A stretch of 64,000 nt of DNA from Parapedobacter tibetensis. Its GTDB lineage: Bacteria > Bacteroidota > Bacteroidia > Sphingobacteriales > Sphingobacteriaceae. The stretch is from NCBI RefSeq assembly GCF_024643205.1, contig NZ_JAMKQJ010000009.1:181906-245905 (forward strand), read 5' to 3'. The position numbers were made by a program, and so were the translations under genes. Positions 25,293 through 34,321 of this stretch are shown here, in pieces; the first letter of the stretch is position 1, and each line of letters begins with the position of its first letter. The notes below the pieces were generated by a model. The model was given only the letters and a program-made list of their open reading frames with translations. It was not told where the DNA came from and did not search any database.

Positions 25293-27911
25293 TTATCGTT
25301 CTACAAATTCCCTGGCTCTGGCTATCGCATTGTCCAAACCACTCCCATCTTTACCACCCGCAGTGGCGTAAAACGGTTGTCCGCCTCCACCACCTTGTAT
25401 TTCTTTTGCTAACTCCCGTACAATCGTTCCCGCGTTCCAGCCCTTATCCCTAACCAGGTTGTCTGAAATGACCACCGTGAGCCCCGGTTTCCCGTTGATT
25501 TCCGTACCCAATACAAGGAATAAATTCTCCATATGTCCTTTCAATGCATATGCCAAGGTTTTCACCGCGTCGGCATTGGGCAGATCTACCCGTGCGGCAA
25601 TAAGATTGACCCCATTGATATCCAAGGCCTTGCCGGCAAGCTCGCTTTTAAGTTGCAATGCCTTATCCGTTATGGCATGTTCCACTTCTTTTTTAAGGGA
25701 GTTATTTTCCACCAGCAATCGATCGAGCGCTACCATCAAATCCTGCGGATTATTAAGCAATTCCTTGAATTTATTGACAGTGTCTGTTTGCTCATACACA
25801 AACTCCTCGGCCTTACGCCCAGAGATGGCCTCTAGACGTCGAACGCCTGCTGCAACGGCATTTTCGGAGACGATTTTGAAAAAACCAATTTGTCCAGTTG
25901 CTTGTACATGTATGCCGCCGCACAATTCCTTTGAAAAATCATCGTCAAATGTGATGACACGTACGTAATCCCCATATTTTTCACCAAACAAGGCTATCAC
26001 ACCCCCTTCGATGGCTTTTTGGAATGGCACATGACGTTCTTCTTTCAGGGCGATGTTGTCCCGGATTTTTGCGTTTACAATTTTTTCTATCTGTCGTAAT
26101 TCTTCTTCAGTTACTTTGGCAAAATGTGAAAAATCAAATCGCAGGTAATCTGCATTGACCAGCGACCCTTTTTGGTTGACATGGCTGCCAAGCACCTGTT
26201 TGAGCGCCGCATGTAGTAAATGGGTGGCCGAATGGTTGCCCGCTATGTCGCGTCGTTTGATCTTATCGACTTTCGCAATGAAGGCCCCTTGTAATTCCTT
26301 GGGTAACGATTGTGCATTATGCACGATGAGCCCGTTTTCCTTTTTGGTATCCGTTATTATTATTCGTTTATCACTTTCTTGCGATACCAACTCACCGGTA
26401 TCTCCTACCTGACCACCACCGGCTGCATAGAACGGTGTTACAGACAACACCAATTGGTATTGGTCTTTACCTTTTACAGTGATTTTTCGGTACTTTAAGA
26501 TTGTGGTTTCACATTCCAGCTGGTCATACCCCACAAAATCTACCGTTTCTCTTTTTTGCAAAACAACCCAATCGCCTGTATCGATGGTGGTAGCAGCCCG
26601 TGAGCGGGTTTTTTGCGCCTCCAAGGCTTGTTGGAATCCTTCCATGTCTACATTCCGGCCCTTTTCTTTTGCGAGCAAACTAGTCAAATCAATAGGGAAA
26701 CCAAAGGTATCGTAGAGCTCAAATGCAAAATCACCCGTTATTGCTTGGTGTTCGGCCATATACGCCTCAAACCGTTGTACACCGGTAACCAAGGTACGTA
26801 GAAAGGATTGTTCTTCTTCCAGCACCACTTTTTGTACAAAATCTTGCTGTGAAGCCAATTCATTGAAGACGCCTTCAAATTGCTGAGCCAGTAACGGTAC
26901 CAATTCATGTAAAAACGGTTCCTTGAAATGAAGAAATGTATAAGCATACCGCACAGCGCGTCGTAGGATACGACGGATGACGTAGCCTGCTTTGTTATTG
27001 GATGGCAATTGACCATCGGCAATGGCAAAGCTAATCGCACGGATATGGTCTGCCAATACCCGCATGGCAATGTCTGTCTGTTCGCTGCTACCGTACGGTA
27101 TCCCGGCCTTATTGGCAATGTAACCGATGATAGGCTGGAACACATCCGTATCATAATTGGATGCTTTGCCTTGGATAACACGCACCAGTCGCTCGAACCC
27201 CATACCTGTATCCACGTGTTTTGCAGGAAGCGGTTTCAATGAACCATCCTTTTGTCGGTTGAACTGCATGAACACCAAATTCCAAATCTCAATAACTTGC
27301 GGATGATCTGCATTGACCAAAGTACTTCCATCTACCGCTTCGCGTTCAGCATCTGGGCGGCAATCTACATGGATTTCAGAGCAAGGCCCACAAGGCCCTA
27401 TGTCACCCATTTCCCAAAAATTGTCTTTCTTATTGCCTAAGCATATCCGCTCTTCGGCAATGACCTCTTTCCAAAAACCATAAGCTTCCTCGTCCTTAGA
27501 TAGGTCGTCTGTATGATCTCCTTCAAATATCGTGACGTAGAGCCTATCTTTGTCTATCTTATACACTTCGGTAAGCAATTGCCAACTCCACATGATAGCC
27601 TCCCGTTTGAAATAGTCGCCAAAACTCCAGTTTCCCAACATTTCGAACAGCGTATGATGATAGGTGTCTATCCCCACTTCCTCCAAGTCGTTGTGCTTGC
27701 CCGACACCCGGAGGCATCGTTGCGTGTCTGCCACACGCGGGTATTGCGCATGCACTTGCCCCAAAAAGATGTCTTTGAATTGGTTCATCCCCGCATTGGT
27801 AAACATCAATGTAGGATCATTCTTGATTACTACCGGGGCCGATGGTACAATTTGGTGGCCTTTATCGTTGAAAAAAGCCAAAAAGGCTTCGCGGATTTCC
27901 CTGCTTGTCAT
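25293..27911 (-). CDS. alaS: Alanine--tRNA ligase
   Basis: Charges tRNA-Ala and hydrolyses mischarged Ser/Gly-tRNA. It is 872 aa from MTSREIREAFLAFFNDKGH; 19 more codons upstream are open but overlap the promoter. Order of domains: class II catalytic core (NAGMNQFKDIFLG, GFERL), tRNA recognition, the editing domain with zinc ligands HSATHLLHAAL and ELCGGIHVQATG, and the C-Ala domain ending GGGGGQPFYATAGGKDGSGL. Length and motifs are complete. It is transcribed from an exact TAnnTTTG promoter, divergently from satD. Confidence 0.97.
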   Translation of the reverse strand: MTSREIREAFLAFFNDKGHQIVPSAPVVIKNDPTLMFTNAGMNQFKDIFLGQVHAQYPRVADTQRCLRVSGKHNDLEEVGIDTYHHTLFEMLGNWSFGDYFKREAIMWSWQLLTEVYKIDKDRLYVTIFEGDHTDDLSKDEEAYGFWKEVIAEERICLGNKKDNFWEMGDIGPCGPCSEIHVDCRPDAEREAVDGSTLVNADHPQVIEIWNLVFMQFNRQKDGSLKPLPAKHVDTGMGFERLVRVIQGKASNYDTDVFQPIIGYIANKAGIPYGSSEQTDIAMRVLADHIRAISFAIADGQLPSNNKAGYVIRRILRRAVRYAYTFLHFKEPFLHELVPLLAQQFEGVFNELASQQDFVQKVVLEEEQSFLRTLVTGVQRFEAYMAEHQAITGDFAFELYDTFGFPIDLTSLLAKEKGRNVDMEGFQQALEAQKTRSRAATTIDTGDWVVLQKRETVDFVGYDQLECETTILKYRKITVKGKDQYQLVLSVTPFYAAGGGQVGDTGELVSQESDKRIIITDTKKENGLIVHNAQSLPKELQGAFIAKVDKIKRRDIAGNHSATHLLHAALKQVLGSHVNQKGSLVNADYLRFDFSHFAKVTEEELRQIEKIVNAKIRDNIALKEERHVPFQKAIEGGVIALFGEKYGDYVRVITFDDDFSKELCGGIHVQATGQIGFFKIVSENAVAAGVRRLEAISGRKAEEFVYEQTDTVNKFKELLNNPQDLMVALDRLLVENNSLKKEVEHAITDKALQLKSELAGKALDINGVNLIAARVDLPNADAVKTLAYALKGHMENLFLVLGTEINGKPGLTVVISDNLVRDKGWNAGTIVRELAKEIQGGGGGQPFYATAGGKDGSGLDNAIARAREFVER

Positions 27912-27943
27912 GAAAACACAAAAATGTTTGTTGATATTTTCCG

Positions 27944-27975
27944 CAAACTTAGCTAAAATGCATGGCATTCACCAA
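27944..27975 (-). promoter_or_regulatory. Promoter of alaS
   Basis: Minus strand: -33 TTG (27975-27973), 21-bp spacer, exact -7 box TAAGTTTG (27951-27944), 33 bp before the ATG. Confidence 0.75.
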
Positions 27976-28025
27976 TACCATAGCAAACAACAATCCAGTA
28001 AAGCGATTGCTCCTAGCCACTTAGC

Positions 28026-28107
28026 TTAAATATCTGCTTAAATCCAGATATTTAAAATTATCTGTATACAGGCAGATAAATAAAATTATCTGTTTTTAAG
28101 CAGATAA
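28026..28107. promoter_or_regulatory. Regular array of six alternating TATCTG/CAGATA half-sites
   Basis: TATCTG occurs at 28031, 28059 and 28087 and its reverse complement CAGATA at 28045, 28073 and 28101. All six begin exactly 14 bp apart, always separated by 8 bp. They form three tandem palindromes TATCTG-N8-CAGATA with a 28-bp period. The first palindrome has 11-bp perfect arms, the others 7. Spacers are not conserved, so the half-sites themselves are what is kept. The array ends 2 bp before the -33 TTTG of the satD promoter. Confidence 0.92.
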
Positions 28108-28108
28108 A

Positions 28109-28140
28109 TTTGCATTTCTCAAACCTATCTTTTACTTTTG
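28109..28140 (+). promoter_or_regulatory. Promoter of satD-DUF3307
   Basis: TTTG (28109-28112), 20-bp spacer, exact -7 box TACTTTTG (28133-28140), ATG 23 bp downstream. A second exact -7 box TAAATTTG (28105-28112) overlaps the last half-site of the upstream array, again 28 bp away, but it has no -33 partner. Confidence 0.75.
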
Positions 28141-28163
28141 ACCTACCAATTTATCTATTGAAC

Positions 28164-28778
28164 ATGACAGGCATTATCACTGGTGATATTATCAATTCCC
28201 GAAAGTATGCTAATCCTGACGAATGGCTGATTAGGTTGAAGGTTGCTTTCAACAACATCGGGCCGACACCAAAAACATGGGAAATCAACCGTGGAGATAG
28301 TTTTCAATTGGAAATAACCCAACTACAGGAAACACTAAAAGAAGCCCTATATATCAAAGCCATTGTCAAAAGTGTATCGGGTTTGGATGTAAGGATGGCT
28401 ATCGGTATAGGAACAAAAACATATGATGCGCCGAAAATCAGCGAAGCGAACGGCGAGGCTTTCGTCAATTCAGGGAGGTTGTTCGACCAGTTGAAAAAAA
28501 TCACCCTTGCTATTAAATCGCCATGGCATGACATGGATCGATCCATCAACATGTGCTTGGAACTGGCCTTGCTAACCATGGATCGTTGGACAGCTAATTC
28601 GGCGGAAATAATGGCCCTTTCTATGGAGCACCCAGAAAAAACGCAATCCGAACTAGGCAATATGCTGCAAATTAGCCAAGGCAGGGTGAGCGAAAGGCAA
28701 CAACGTGCTGGATATGACGAAATCATGAAAATGGAAACTTATTTCAGGGAACTGGTACAACAAAAAATAAAGGGATGA
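28164..28778 (+). CDS. satD: SatD-family protein: nucleotide-cyclase-like domain plus C-terminal HTH
   Basis: A 204-aa protein resembling the SatD family, whose function is not established. Its first 115 residues read like a class III nucleotide cyclase palm. ITGDIINSRK (Asp8) and NRGDSFQLEI (Asp45) correspond to the two metal-binding Asp strands, VRMAIGIG (77-83) to the next strand, and FVNSGRLFDQL (Asn102, Arg105) to the catalytic Asn/Arg helix, though with one residue less between them than usual. The Lys that selects adenine three residues before the GD is Ile here. Residues 159-184 (TQSELGNMLQISQGRVSERQ) form a helix-turn-helix of sigma-region-4 type. The cyclase comparison is inference by eye. 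The start at MTGIITGD follows the promoter; the gene overlaps DUF3307 by 4 bp (ATGA). Confidence 0.8.
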   Translation: MTGIITGDIINSRKYANPDEWLIRLKVAFNNIGPTPKTWEINRGDSFQLEITQLQETLKEALYIKAIVKSVSGLDVRMAIGIGTKTYDAPKISEANGEAFVNSGRLFDQLKKITLAIKSPWHDMDRSINMCLELALLTMDRWTANSAEIMALSMEHPEKTQSELGNMLQISQGRVSERQQRAGYDEIMKMETYFRELVQQKIKG

Positions 28779-29509
28779 CATTGTTTTTAAAATTATTGTT
28801 GGCGCATATTATCGGAGATTTTTGCTTTCAACCAAACAGTTGGGTCGCCGACAAACGGAAATATAAATACAAATCGAAAAAACTGTACCTCCACACGTTC
28901 ATCCATGCTGCTTTAGTAGCCACGGCCTTCGGTTTCAATACGAGGTATTGGATGGGTTTCCTATTCATCATCGTATCTCATTACTTGATTGATTTGGTAA
29001 AACTATATGCGGAAAACAGAAAAAATGCGCTATTATACTTTTCGCTTGATCAGGCCCTTCACCTCATCATCTTAGCCATTGTTACGCATCATTATCAACC
29101 CTTTGATTACTCATTTACGGGTATCCTATCAACACCGCATCTGCTTTTCATTACCGCATTGGCGTTGGTCATCTTCGTTCCAGCGGTATTGATTAAAATG
29201 ATGATTGCACAATGGCGCCTTGAAACAAAAGATCGACAGGGAAGCTCCTTGTTTCAAGAGGAAGATTCATTAATCCGCGCGGGAAGATTCATCGGGATAT
29301 TGGAACGCCTTTTCGTATTCATATTCATCATCACCGACCACTGGGAAGCCGTTGGTTTCCTGTTAGCAGCCAAATCCATCTTCCGGTTCGGTGATCTCCG
29401 GGAAGGGAAAGATCGCAAATTGACTGAATATGTACTTATTGGCACATTACTCAGTTTTGGCATTGCTATCCTTATCGGATTGGGTTATCTGTATTTGGCA
29501 GCAACATGA
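28775..29509 (+). CDS. DUF3307 membrane protein
   Basis: A 244-aa polytopic membrane protein with about six hydrophobic segments. Conserved polar residues within or beside the helices are typical of DUF3307: LLLAHIIGDFCFQP (His, Asp), LHTFIHAAL, VSHYLIDLVKLYA and LDQALHLIIL. Together they offer several His/Asp that could bind a metal in the membrane, as in related membrane-bound hydrolases; no activity is known. It is translationally coupled to satD, so the two products should act together. Confidence 0.8.
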   Translation: MTLFLKLLLAHIIGDFCFQPNSWVADKRKYKYKSKKLYLHTFIHAALVATAFGFNTRYWMGFLFIIVSHYLIDLVKLYAENRKNALLYFSLDQALHLIILAIVTHHYQPFDYSFTGILSTPHLLFITALALVIFVPAVLIKMMIAQWRLETKDRQGSSLFQEEDSLIRAGRFIGILERLFVFIFIITDHWEAVGFLLAAKSIFRFGDLREGKDRKLTEYVLIGTLLSFGIAILIGLGYLYLAAT

Positions 29510-29597
29510 TGGGCAAACCAAGGCTGATATTTAACAGATTGAACGCGACCAAGAACAAGCAAAACGTATAAAAATTAGACAAAAACGAAAAACAATT

Positions 29598-30926
29598 ATG
29601 CATATGAACATTACCTTTAAGAAGGCCGGACTACTTGCCGCCGCCAGTATCCTTTCCGCAACTCAATTGATTGGGCAGACCCATGTAGTTAATGAAGTAA
29701 GACCTTTTGCGCCCGAAACGGAATACCGGACATGGTCTATCGGAGTACATGGTGGTCTGCTGAACCAGTCCAACCTCATTGGTCTACGTCGTGAATTTGA
29801 TAAAGTGGAACAAAACCTCGGATATGGCGTATATATTAAAAGACAAATCCTCCCTGGGTTCGGTGTCCAAGCAGAATTTGTCGGGGGAAAAGTAGGTGGC
29901 GCATATAAAGATAACAACAACACCTTCGAGACCAAACTACCTTGGTCTTTGGCATTATCGGCGCATATTACCCTAGCCAACATCAATTGGAGGCACCACC
30001 AAGGCGTCATCAAACCGTATTTGAATGCTGGATTAGGTGCGCTTAGTTTTGAACCAACGGCGGAAGTCGATGGAATCAGCATGGAATACGATGCCTCCAC
30101 TAAGCTTTTTATACCTGGTGGAATAGGGCTAAAGTTTGCCGTCGCAAATGACCTCAATATTGATCTGGGATACCGGTTAAATCTTGTACAGTCGACAACC
30201 TTCGATGGCATAGTCAATGGTGGGTCTAAAGACATATATTCATATGCCCATTTGGGTGTCGAATTTGCATTGGGCAATAAGAGCAAACCGTTCATGGCCA
30301 ACAGTAATCCGGTATCGGCCATGCAAAAAGAATACATGGCGCAATATGATGAATTATTGGCCCAAAAGGCCGCCTTGGAAGCACAGCAAGCGGAAAACAA
30401 AAAACTGCAATCCCAGATGGAACGCCTATATGCCGACCTCGCCGATGAGGATGGAGATGGCGTGGCCAACAGGTACGACAAGTGCCCTGACACACCTGAA
30501 AAAACCAAAGTGGATGGAGCAGGATGTCCTTTACCTGAGCCCAAAGCACCTGTTGTCCAACAAGTAGCCGTTACCGAAGAAGACCGCCGGGTAGTGGATG
30601 AAGCCATCCAAAACTTGGAGTTTGATTTAGGAAAAGCAACAATCCGGCAACCATCGCACACAAGCCTCAACAAGGTTGCTGTCTTGCTCATTGAGAAAAA
30701 CTTCAGCCTCAAATTGGCAGGCCATACGGACAATACCGGGTCCATGCAAACCAACATGCGTCTCTCAAAAGAGCGTGCCGAAGCCGTGAAGGCATACTTG
30801 GTAAGCAAGGGGGCCAATCCTTCACGTATCGAAGCAACAGGATACGGCCCTACACAACCCATTGCAAACAATAGCACGGCAGAAGGCCGTCAACAAAATC
30901 GCAGGGTAGAGTTTACACTGTATTAA
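29598..30926 (+). CDS. OmpA-family outer membrane protein
   Basis: A 442-aa protein with a signal peptide (to about residue 26, ATQLIGQ), an eight-stranded beta-barrel region (about 40-225), and a short coiled linker rich in Gln/Glu. A thrombospondin type 3 calcium repeat (DEDGDGVANRYDKCPDTP, about 290) is followed by the C-terminal OmpA peptidoglycan-binding domain with LAGHTDNTGSMQTNMRLSKERA and GYGPTQPIANNSTAEGRQQNRRVEF. It anchors the outer membrane to the cell wall. The protein may start at Met1 or Met3. It is a single gene closed by a strong terminator. Confidence 0.94.
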   Translation: MHMNITFKKAGLLAAASILSATQLIGQTHVVNEVRPFAPETEYRTWSIGVHGGLLNQSNLIGLRREFDKVEQNLGYGVYIKRQILPGFGVQAEFVGGKVGGAYKDNNNTFETKLPWSLALSAHITLANINWRHHQGVIKPYLNAGLGALSFEPTAEVDGISMEYDASTKLFIPGGIGLKFAVANDLNIDLGYRLNLVQSTTFDGIVNGGSKDIYSYAHLGVEFALGNKSKPFMANSNPVSAMQKEYMAQYDELLAQKAALEAQQAENKKLQSQMERLYADLADEDGDGVANRYDKCPDTPEKTKVDGAGCPLPEPKAPVVQQVAVTEEDRRVVDEAIQNLEFDLGKATIRQPSHTSLNKVAVLLIEKNFSLKLAGHTDNTGSMQTNMRLSKERAEAVKAYLVSKGANPSRIEATGYGPTQPIANNSTAEGRQQNRRVEFTLY

Positions 30927-30936
30927 GTAAGCTATG

Positions 30937-30966
30937 AGAAGGCCTCAACCAAGGGGCCTTCTTTTT
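30937..30966 (+). terminator. Intrinsic terminator of the ompA-like gene
   Basis: AGAAGGCC and GGCCTTCT form a perfect 8-bp stem around a 10-nt loop, followed by a T tract. Confidence 0.85.
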
Positions 30967-30983
30967 ATTTTTCATCATTAAGT

Positions 30984-31014
30984 TTTGAAATTCAATTTAT
31001 TATCCCTACATTTG
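30984..31014 (+). promoter_or_regulatory. Promoter of the DEAD-box helicase gene
   Basis: TTTG (30984-30987), 19-bp spacer, exact -7 box TACATTTG (31007-31014). The short leader carries two competing small stems, AGGCA/TGCCT and CAATAG/CTATTG. Such leaders are frequent before cold-inducible helicase genes, but that role is only a guess here. Confidence 0.75.
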
Positions 31015-31054
31015 CACCGCCTTAGGCAATAGTGCCTATTGTATATATAATTTC

Positions 31055-32827
31055 ATGAACCCATTTATTGAACTGGGAATCCGTCATGATATTGTTAATG
31101 CCATCACTGAGTTAGGCTTTGAAAAACCTACTCCTATCCAGGAACAAGCCGTTCCCGTATTACTTGCAGGCAGCAACGATTTTGTCGGATTAGCCCAAAC
31201 CGGCACCGGTAAAACCGCAGCATTTGGTCTGCCCTTATTAGAACTATTGGACTTTTCGCAAAAACATCCGCAGGCGCTCATTTTGTGTCCTACGCGTGAA
31301 CTGTGTTTGCAAATTTCCAAAGACATTGAGAAATACGCAAAAAATCTCCCTGATGCACGTGTTGTTGCCGTTTACGGTGGTGCAAACATCAGTGACCAGT
31401 TGCGTCAAATACGACGTGGGGTGCAAATCGTAGTTGCCACTCCCGGACGTATGCTCGATATCATTGGCCGAAAAGCCATTGATTTTTCTAATGTACGTTA
31501 CGTAGTATTGGATGAAGCCGATGAAATGCTCAACATGGGCTTTCAGGAAGACATCAACAATATCCTTTCCACTACTCCCGAAGAAAAGAAAACATGGCTG
31601 TTTTCAGCCACCATGCCCGCAGAGGTACGTCGTATCGCCAAGAAATACATGACCGATCCGCACGAACTCACCATGGGCACCAAAAACACCGGCAACGAAA
31701 ACATCGAACACCAATATTATGTGGTGCGTGCCCGTGACAAGTATCCCGCATTCAAGCGTATCGTGGATTCAAATCCCCAAATTTTTGGCATCGTGTTTTG
31801 CCGCACCAAAATCGAGACGCAAGAAATTGCCGAAACACTGATCAAGGACGGTTACAATGCCGATGCGTTGCATGGTGACCTTTCACAGCAACAACGTGAC
31901 AAGGTGATGAGACGTTACCGTGACCGCAGTCTCCAATTGCTCATCGCTACGGATGTAGCCGCGCGCGGTATTGACGTCAATAATGTGACGCATGTCATCA
32001 ATTATTCCTTACCAGACGAAATCGAGAACTATACCCACCGAAGCGGCCGTACGGCCCGTGCAGGTAAAACCGGTATATCCCTTTCGTTGGTAAACCTCAA
32101 AGAGCTCGGTAAGATTCGCCAAATCGAAAAAGTTGTTGGCAAATCTTTCGTGAAAGCAGAAGTACCAAAGGGCGAGGCCGTAGTTGAAAAGCAACTGTTT
32201 GCCCTGATTGAAAAGGTACAACAAGTATCGGTTAGTGAAAACCATATCGATCCTTACTTGCCAAAGATCATGGAAAGCTTTGCTGAACTGAGCAAAGAAG
32301 ATATTGTCAAGCGGTTTGCTTCACTTGAATTCAACCGCTTCCTGGAATATTACCAGAATGCACCCGATCTCAATGTAGACCCAAGCGAGAGCCGTGGCAG
32401 TGAGCGCAGCAAGGGAAAAAGCGACCGTTTCGGCCGTGATGAATACAAATCGGATTATACCCGCCTATTCATTAACCTTGGCTCGGTGGACGAGTTCACC
32501 CGTGGCGACATATTGGGATATATCTGCAATACCACCCAGATCAGTGGCAAAGCCATTGGCAAAATCGACCTCAAAGGGGTTTATACCTTCTTCGAAGTTG
32601 AAAATGCATCGGTTGACAAGGTATTCAGTGGATTCCAGCATATTGATTTCAATGGCCGCTCGGTCCGTGTGGAAAACGCAGGGGAGCGGGGAGCCGATGA
32701 AGGTCGCAGTGAAAAACGCAACCGTTCATTCCGAAATGGAGATGGCGGTGGTCGTAAGCGACGGGAAAACGGCGGCGGAGGCTTCCGTGACTTCTCTGGA
32801 AGACGCCGGGAAAAAAGCCGTTGGTAA
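31055..32827 (+). CDS. DEAD-box RNA helicase with DbpA-type RNA-binding domain
   Basis: ATP-dependent RNA helicase of 590 aa, of the DeaD/CsdA-like group acting in ribosome assembly and RNA turnover. Motifs in order: Q motif PTPIQEQAVP, Walker A AQTGTGKT, PTRELC, VLDEADEML, FSATMP, ATDVAARGIDV and HRSGRTARAG. A C-terminal DbpA/CsdA RNA-binding fold follows (about residues 470-545, from YTRLFINLGSVDEFT). The tail is rich in Arg and Gly (RSFRNGDGGGRKRRENGGGG), suited to non-specific RNA contact. Single gene with its own promoter and shared terminator. Confidence 0.95.
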   Translation: MNPFIELGIRHDIVNAITELGFEKPTPIQEQAVPVLLAGSNDFVGLAQTGTGKTAAFGLPLLELLDFSQKHPQALILCPTRELCLQISKDIEKYAKNLPDARVVAVYGGANISDQLRQIRRGVQIVVATPGRMLDIIGRKAIDFSNVRYVVLDEADEMLNMGFQEDINNILSTTPEEKKTWLFSATMPAEVRRIAKKYMTDPHELTMGTKNTGNENIEHQYYVVRARDKYPAFKRIVDSNPQIFGIVFCRTKIETQEIAETLIKDGYNADALHGDLSQQQRDKVMRRYRDRSLQLLIATDVAARGIDVNNVTHVINYSLPDEIENYTHRSGRTARAGKTGISLSLVNLKELGKIRQIEKVVGKSFVKAEVPKGEAVVEKQLFALIEKVQQVSVSENHIDPYLPKIMESFAELSKEDIVKRFASLEFNRFLEYYQNAPDLNVDPSESRGSERSKGKSDRFGRDEYKSDYTRLFINLGSVDEFTRGDILGYICNTTQISGKAIGKIDLKGVYTFFEVENASVDKVFSGFQHIDFNGRSVRVENAGERGADEGRSEKRNRSFRNGDGGGRKRRENGGGGFRDFSGRRREKSRW

Positions 32828-32847
32828 TCTATTAGTAGAACCCAAAT

Positions 32848-32884
32848 AAAAAGGGCTTGCAGAATATAATCTGCAAGCCCTTTT
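32848..32884. terminator. Bidirectional terminator between helicase and exuT genes
   Basis: AAAAGGGCTTGCAGA and TCTGCAAGCCCTTTT form a 15-bp perfect stem with a 6-nt loop, A-rich on one side and T-rich on the other. It can therefore end both convergent transcripts. Confidence 0.9.
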
Positions 32885-32911
32885 CTATTTTATTCCTTAC
32901 CGGGTATCACC

Positions 32912-34291
32912 CTAATCTTTCAAATTGACCAACTTCATTTTCGGAACCAAGGATTTCATAATTACCCATGCCAGCAAATAAGCCACGGCACACACCGAAA
33001 ACATAATGGTATACCCTGTTGTGATATCATCTATCGATGCGTAATGGTCAAAAACGGCCCCGCCCGTTTTACTCATCACCACACCACCCATACCACCTGC
33101 CATACCACCAATACCCGTCACCGAGGCAACGGTGATTTTAGGAAACATGTCTGACACCGTTGTGAAGATGTTGGCAGACCACGCTTGGTGGGCAGATGCA
33201 CCAATACCAATCAGTACTACTGGAATCCAGAAGCTTATGCCGCCCAAGGGTTGTGCAGCCAATACTAGTAACGGGAATAAGGCAATGATGAGCATCGCCT
33301 TCATGCGCCCATCGTATGGCGTGTATCCTTTCTTAATATAGTACATCGGGAACCACCCACCACCAATGCTGCCGAACATCGTCATGCTGTACAGCACCGC
33401 AAGTGGCAATATGATGGCCGTACCCTCCATGCCATATTGTGCCTTAAGATAAGCCGGCAACCAAAACAGGAAAAACCACCAGACGCCATCGGTCAGGAAT
33501 TTCCCAATCGCAAACGCCCATGTCTGTCGGTATCCCAATAATTTCACCCATGGCACTTTCTCGGCCTTTTCTTCCTCCTTGTCGGCAGGCACATCCACTA
33601 TCTCCTCGTCACTTTGGATATAGGCCAGCTCTGCAGCTGACAACCGTTTTTGCTTCTCTGGCTTTTCGTAGAACCAAAACCAGAAAATAAGCCAAAGAAA
33701 ACCTACCGCTCCTACGCCGATAAATGTGCTCTGCCATCCCCAATGATAGGCCATCCAAGGCACGGTAAGTGGTGCAAGTATAGCGCCTACATTTGACCCC
33801 GAATTGAATATTCCCGTAGCAAACGCTCGGTCTTTCTTCGGGAAATATTCCGCCGTGGCTTTAATCGCAGCAGGAAAGTTGCCCGATTCCCCGAATCCAA
33901 GGAACGAACGTGATACAATGAAGCCCACCACGGAAAAGGACAACCCTGAAATCCCCACAATTCCAAGGATAGCCACGGTACCTTGGCCGATTGGTATGGC
34001 AACGGCGTGGATCATTGCTGCCACTGACCAAATAATGATGGCCAAGGCAAATCCCCATCTGGTGCCCAAACGGTCAATAATACGTCCAGCGAATAACATG
34101 GAAATGGCATAAACAAACTGAAAGGCCGCTGTAATATTGGCGTAGTCTGTATTTGTCCAGTTAAACTCTTCTTCCAAGGCGGGTTGGAGTAAACTGAGCA
34201 CTTGCCGGTCTAAATAATTTATAGTTGTTGCTACAAATAATAATGCACATATCGTCCATCTGTATTTGCCTATTGGCTGAGGTAATGACAT
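32912..34291 (-). CDS. exuT: Hexuronate transporter, major facilitator superfamily
   Basis: A 459-aa MFS permease of the anion:cation symporter (ExuT/UxuT-like) group with twelve predicted helices. It begins YRWTICALLFVATTINYLDRQVLSLLQPALEEEF, the signature of hexuronate transporters. The conserved FLGFGESGNFPAAIKATAEYFPKKDRAFATGIFNSGSNVG follows, as does a long cytoplasmic loop after helix 6 (about residues 215-250). The likely role is galacturonate/glucuronate import, supported by the adjacent uxa genes. It has its own promoter with a LacI-type operator. Confidence 0.92.
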   Translation of the reverse strand: MSLPQPIGKYRWTICALLFVATTINYLDRQVLSLLQPALEEEFNWTNTDYANITAAFQFVYAISMLFAGRIIDRLGTRWGFALAIIIWSVAAMIHAVAIPIGQGTVAILGIVGISGLSFSVVGFIVSRSFLGFGESGNFPAAIKATAEYFPKKDRAFATGIFNSGSNVGAILAPLTVPWMAYHWGWQSTFIGVGAVGFLWLIFWFWFYEKPEKQKRLSAAELAYIQSDEEIVDVPADKEEEKAEKVPWVKLLGYRQTWAFAIGKFLTDGVWWFFLFWLPAYLKAQYGMEGTAIILPLAVLYSMTMFGSIGGGWFPMYYIKKGYTPYDGRMKAMLIIALFPLLVLAAQPLGGISFWIPVVLIGIGASAHQAWSANIFTTVSDMFPKITVASVTGIGGMAGGMGGVVMSKTGGAVFDHYASIDDITTGYTIMFSVCAVAYLLAWVIMKSLVPKMKLVNLKD

Positions 34292-34321
34292 AATATAAGT
34301 TTAATAGAATTAGTCGTTGTC

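Noticed and set aside
28105..28112. First TAAATTTG box as main satD promoter
   Set aside because: It has no -33 element at 17-23 bp, whereas the box at 28133 has TTTG at 20 bp; it may still be a minor or ancestral promoter.
29663..30877. 404-codon open frame on the minus strand
   Set aside because: It is antisense to the OmpA-like gene, whose motifs are unmistakable; composition and lack of family similarity mark it as a shadow.
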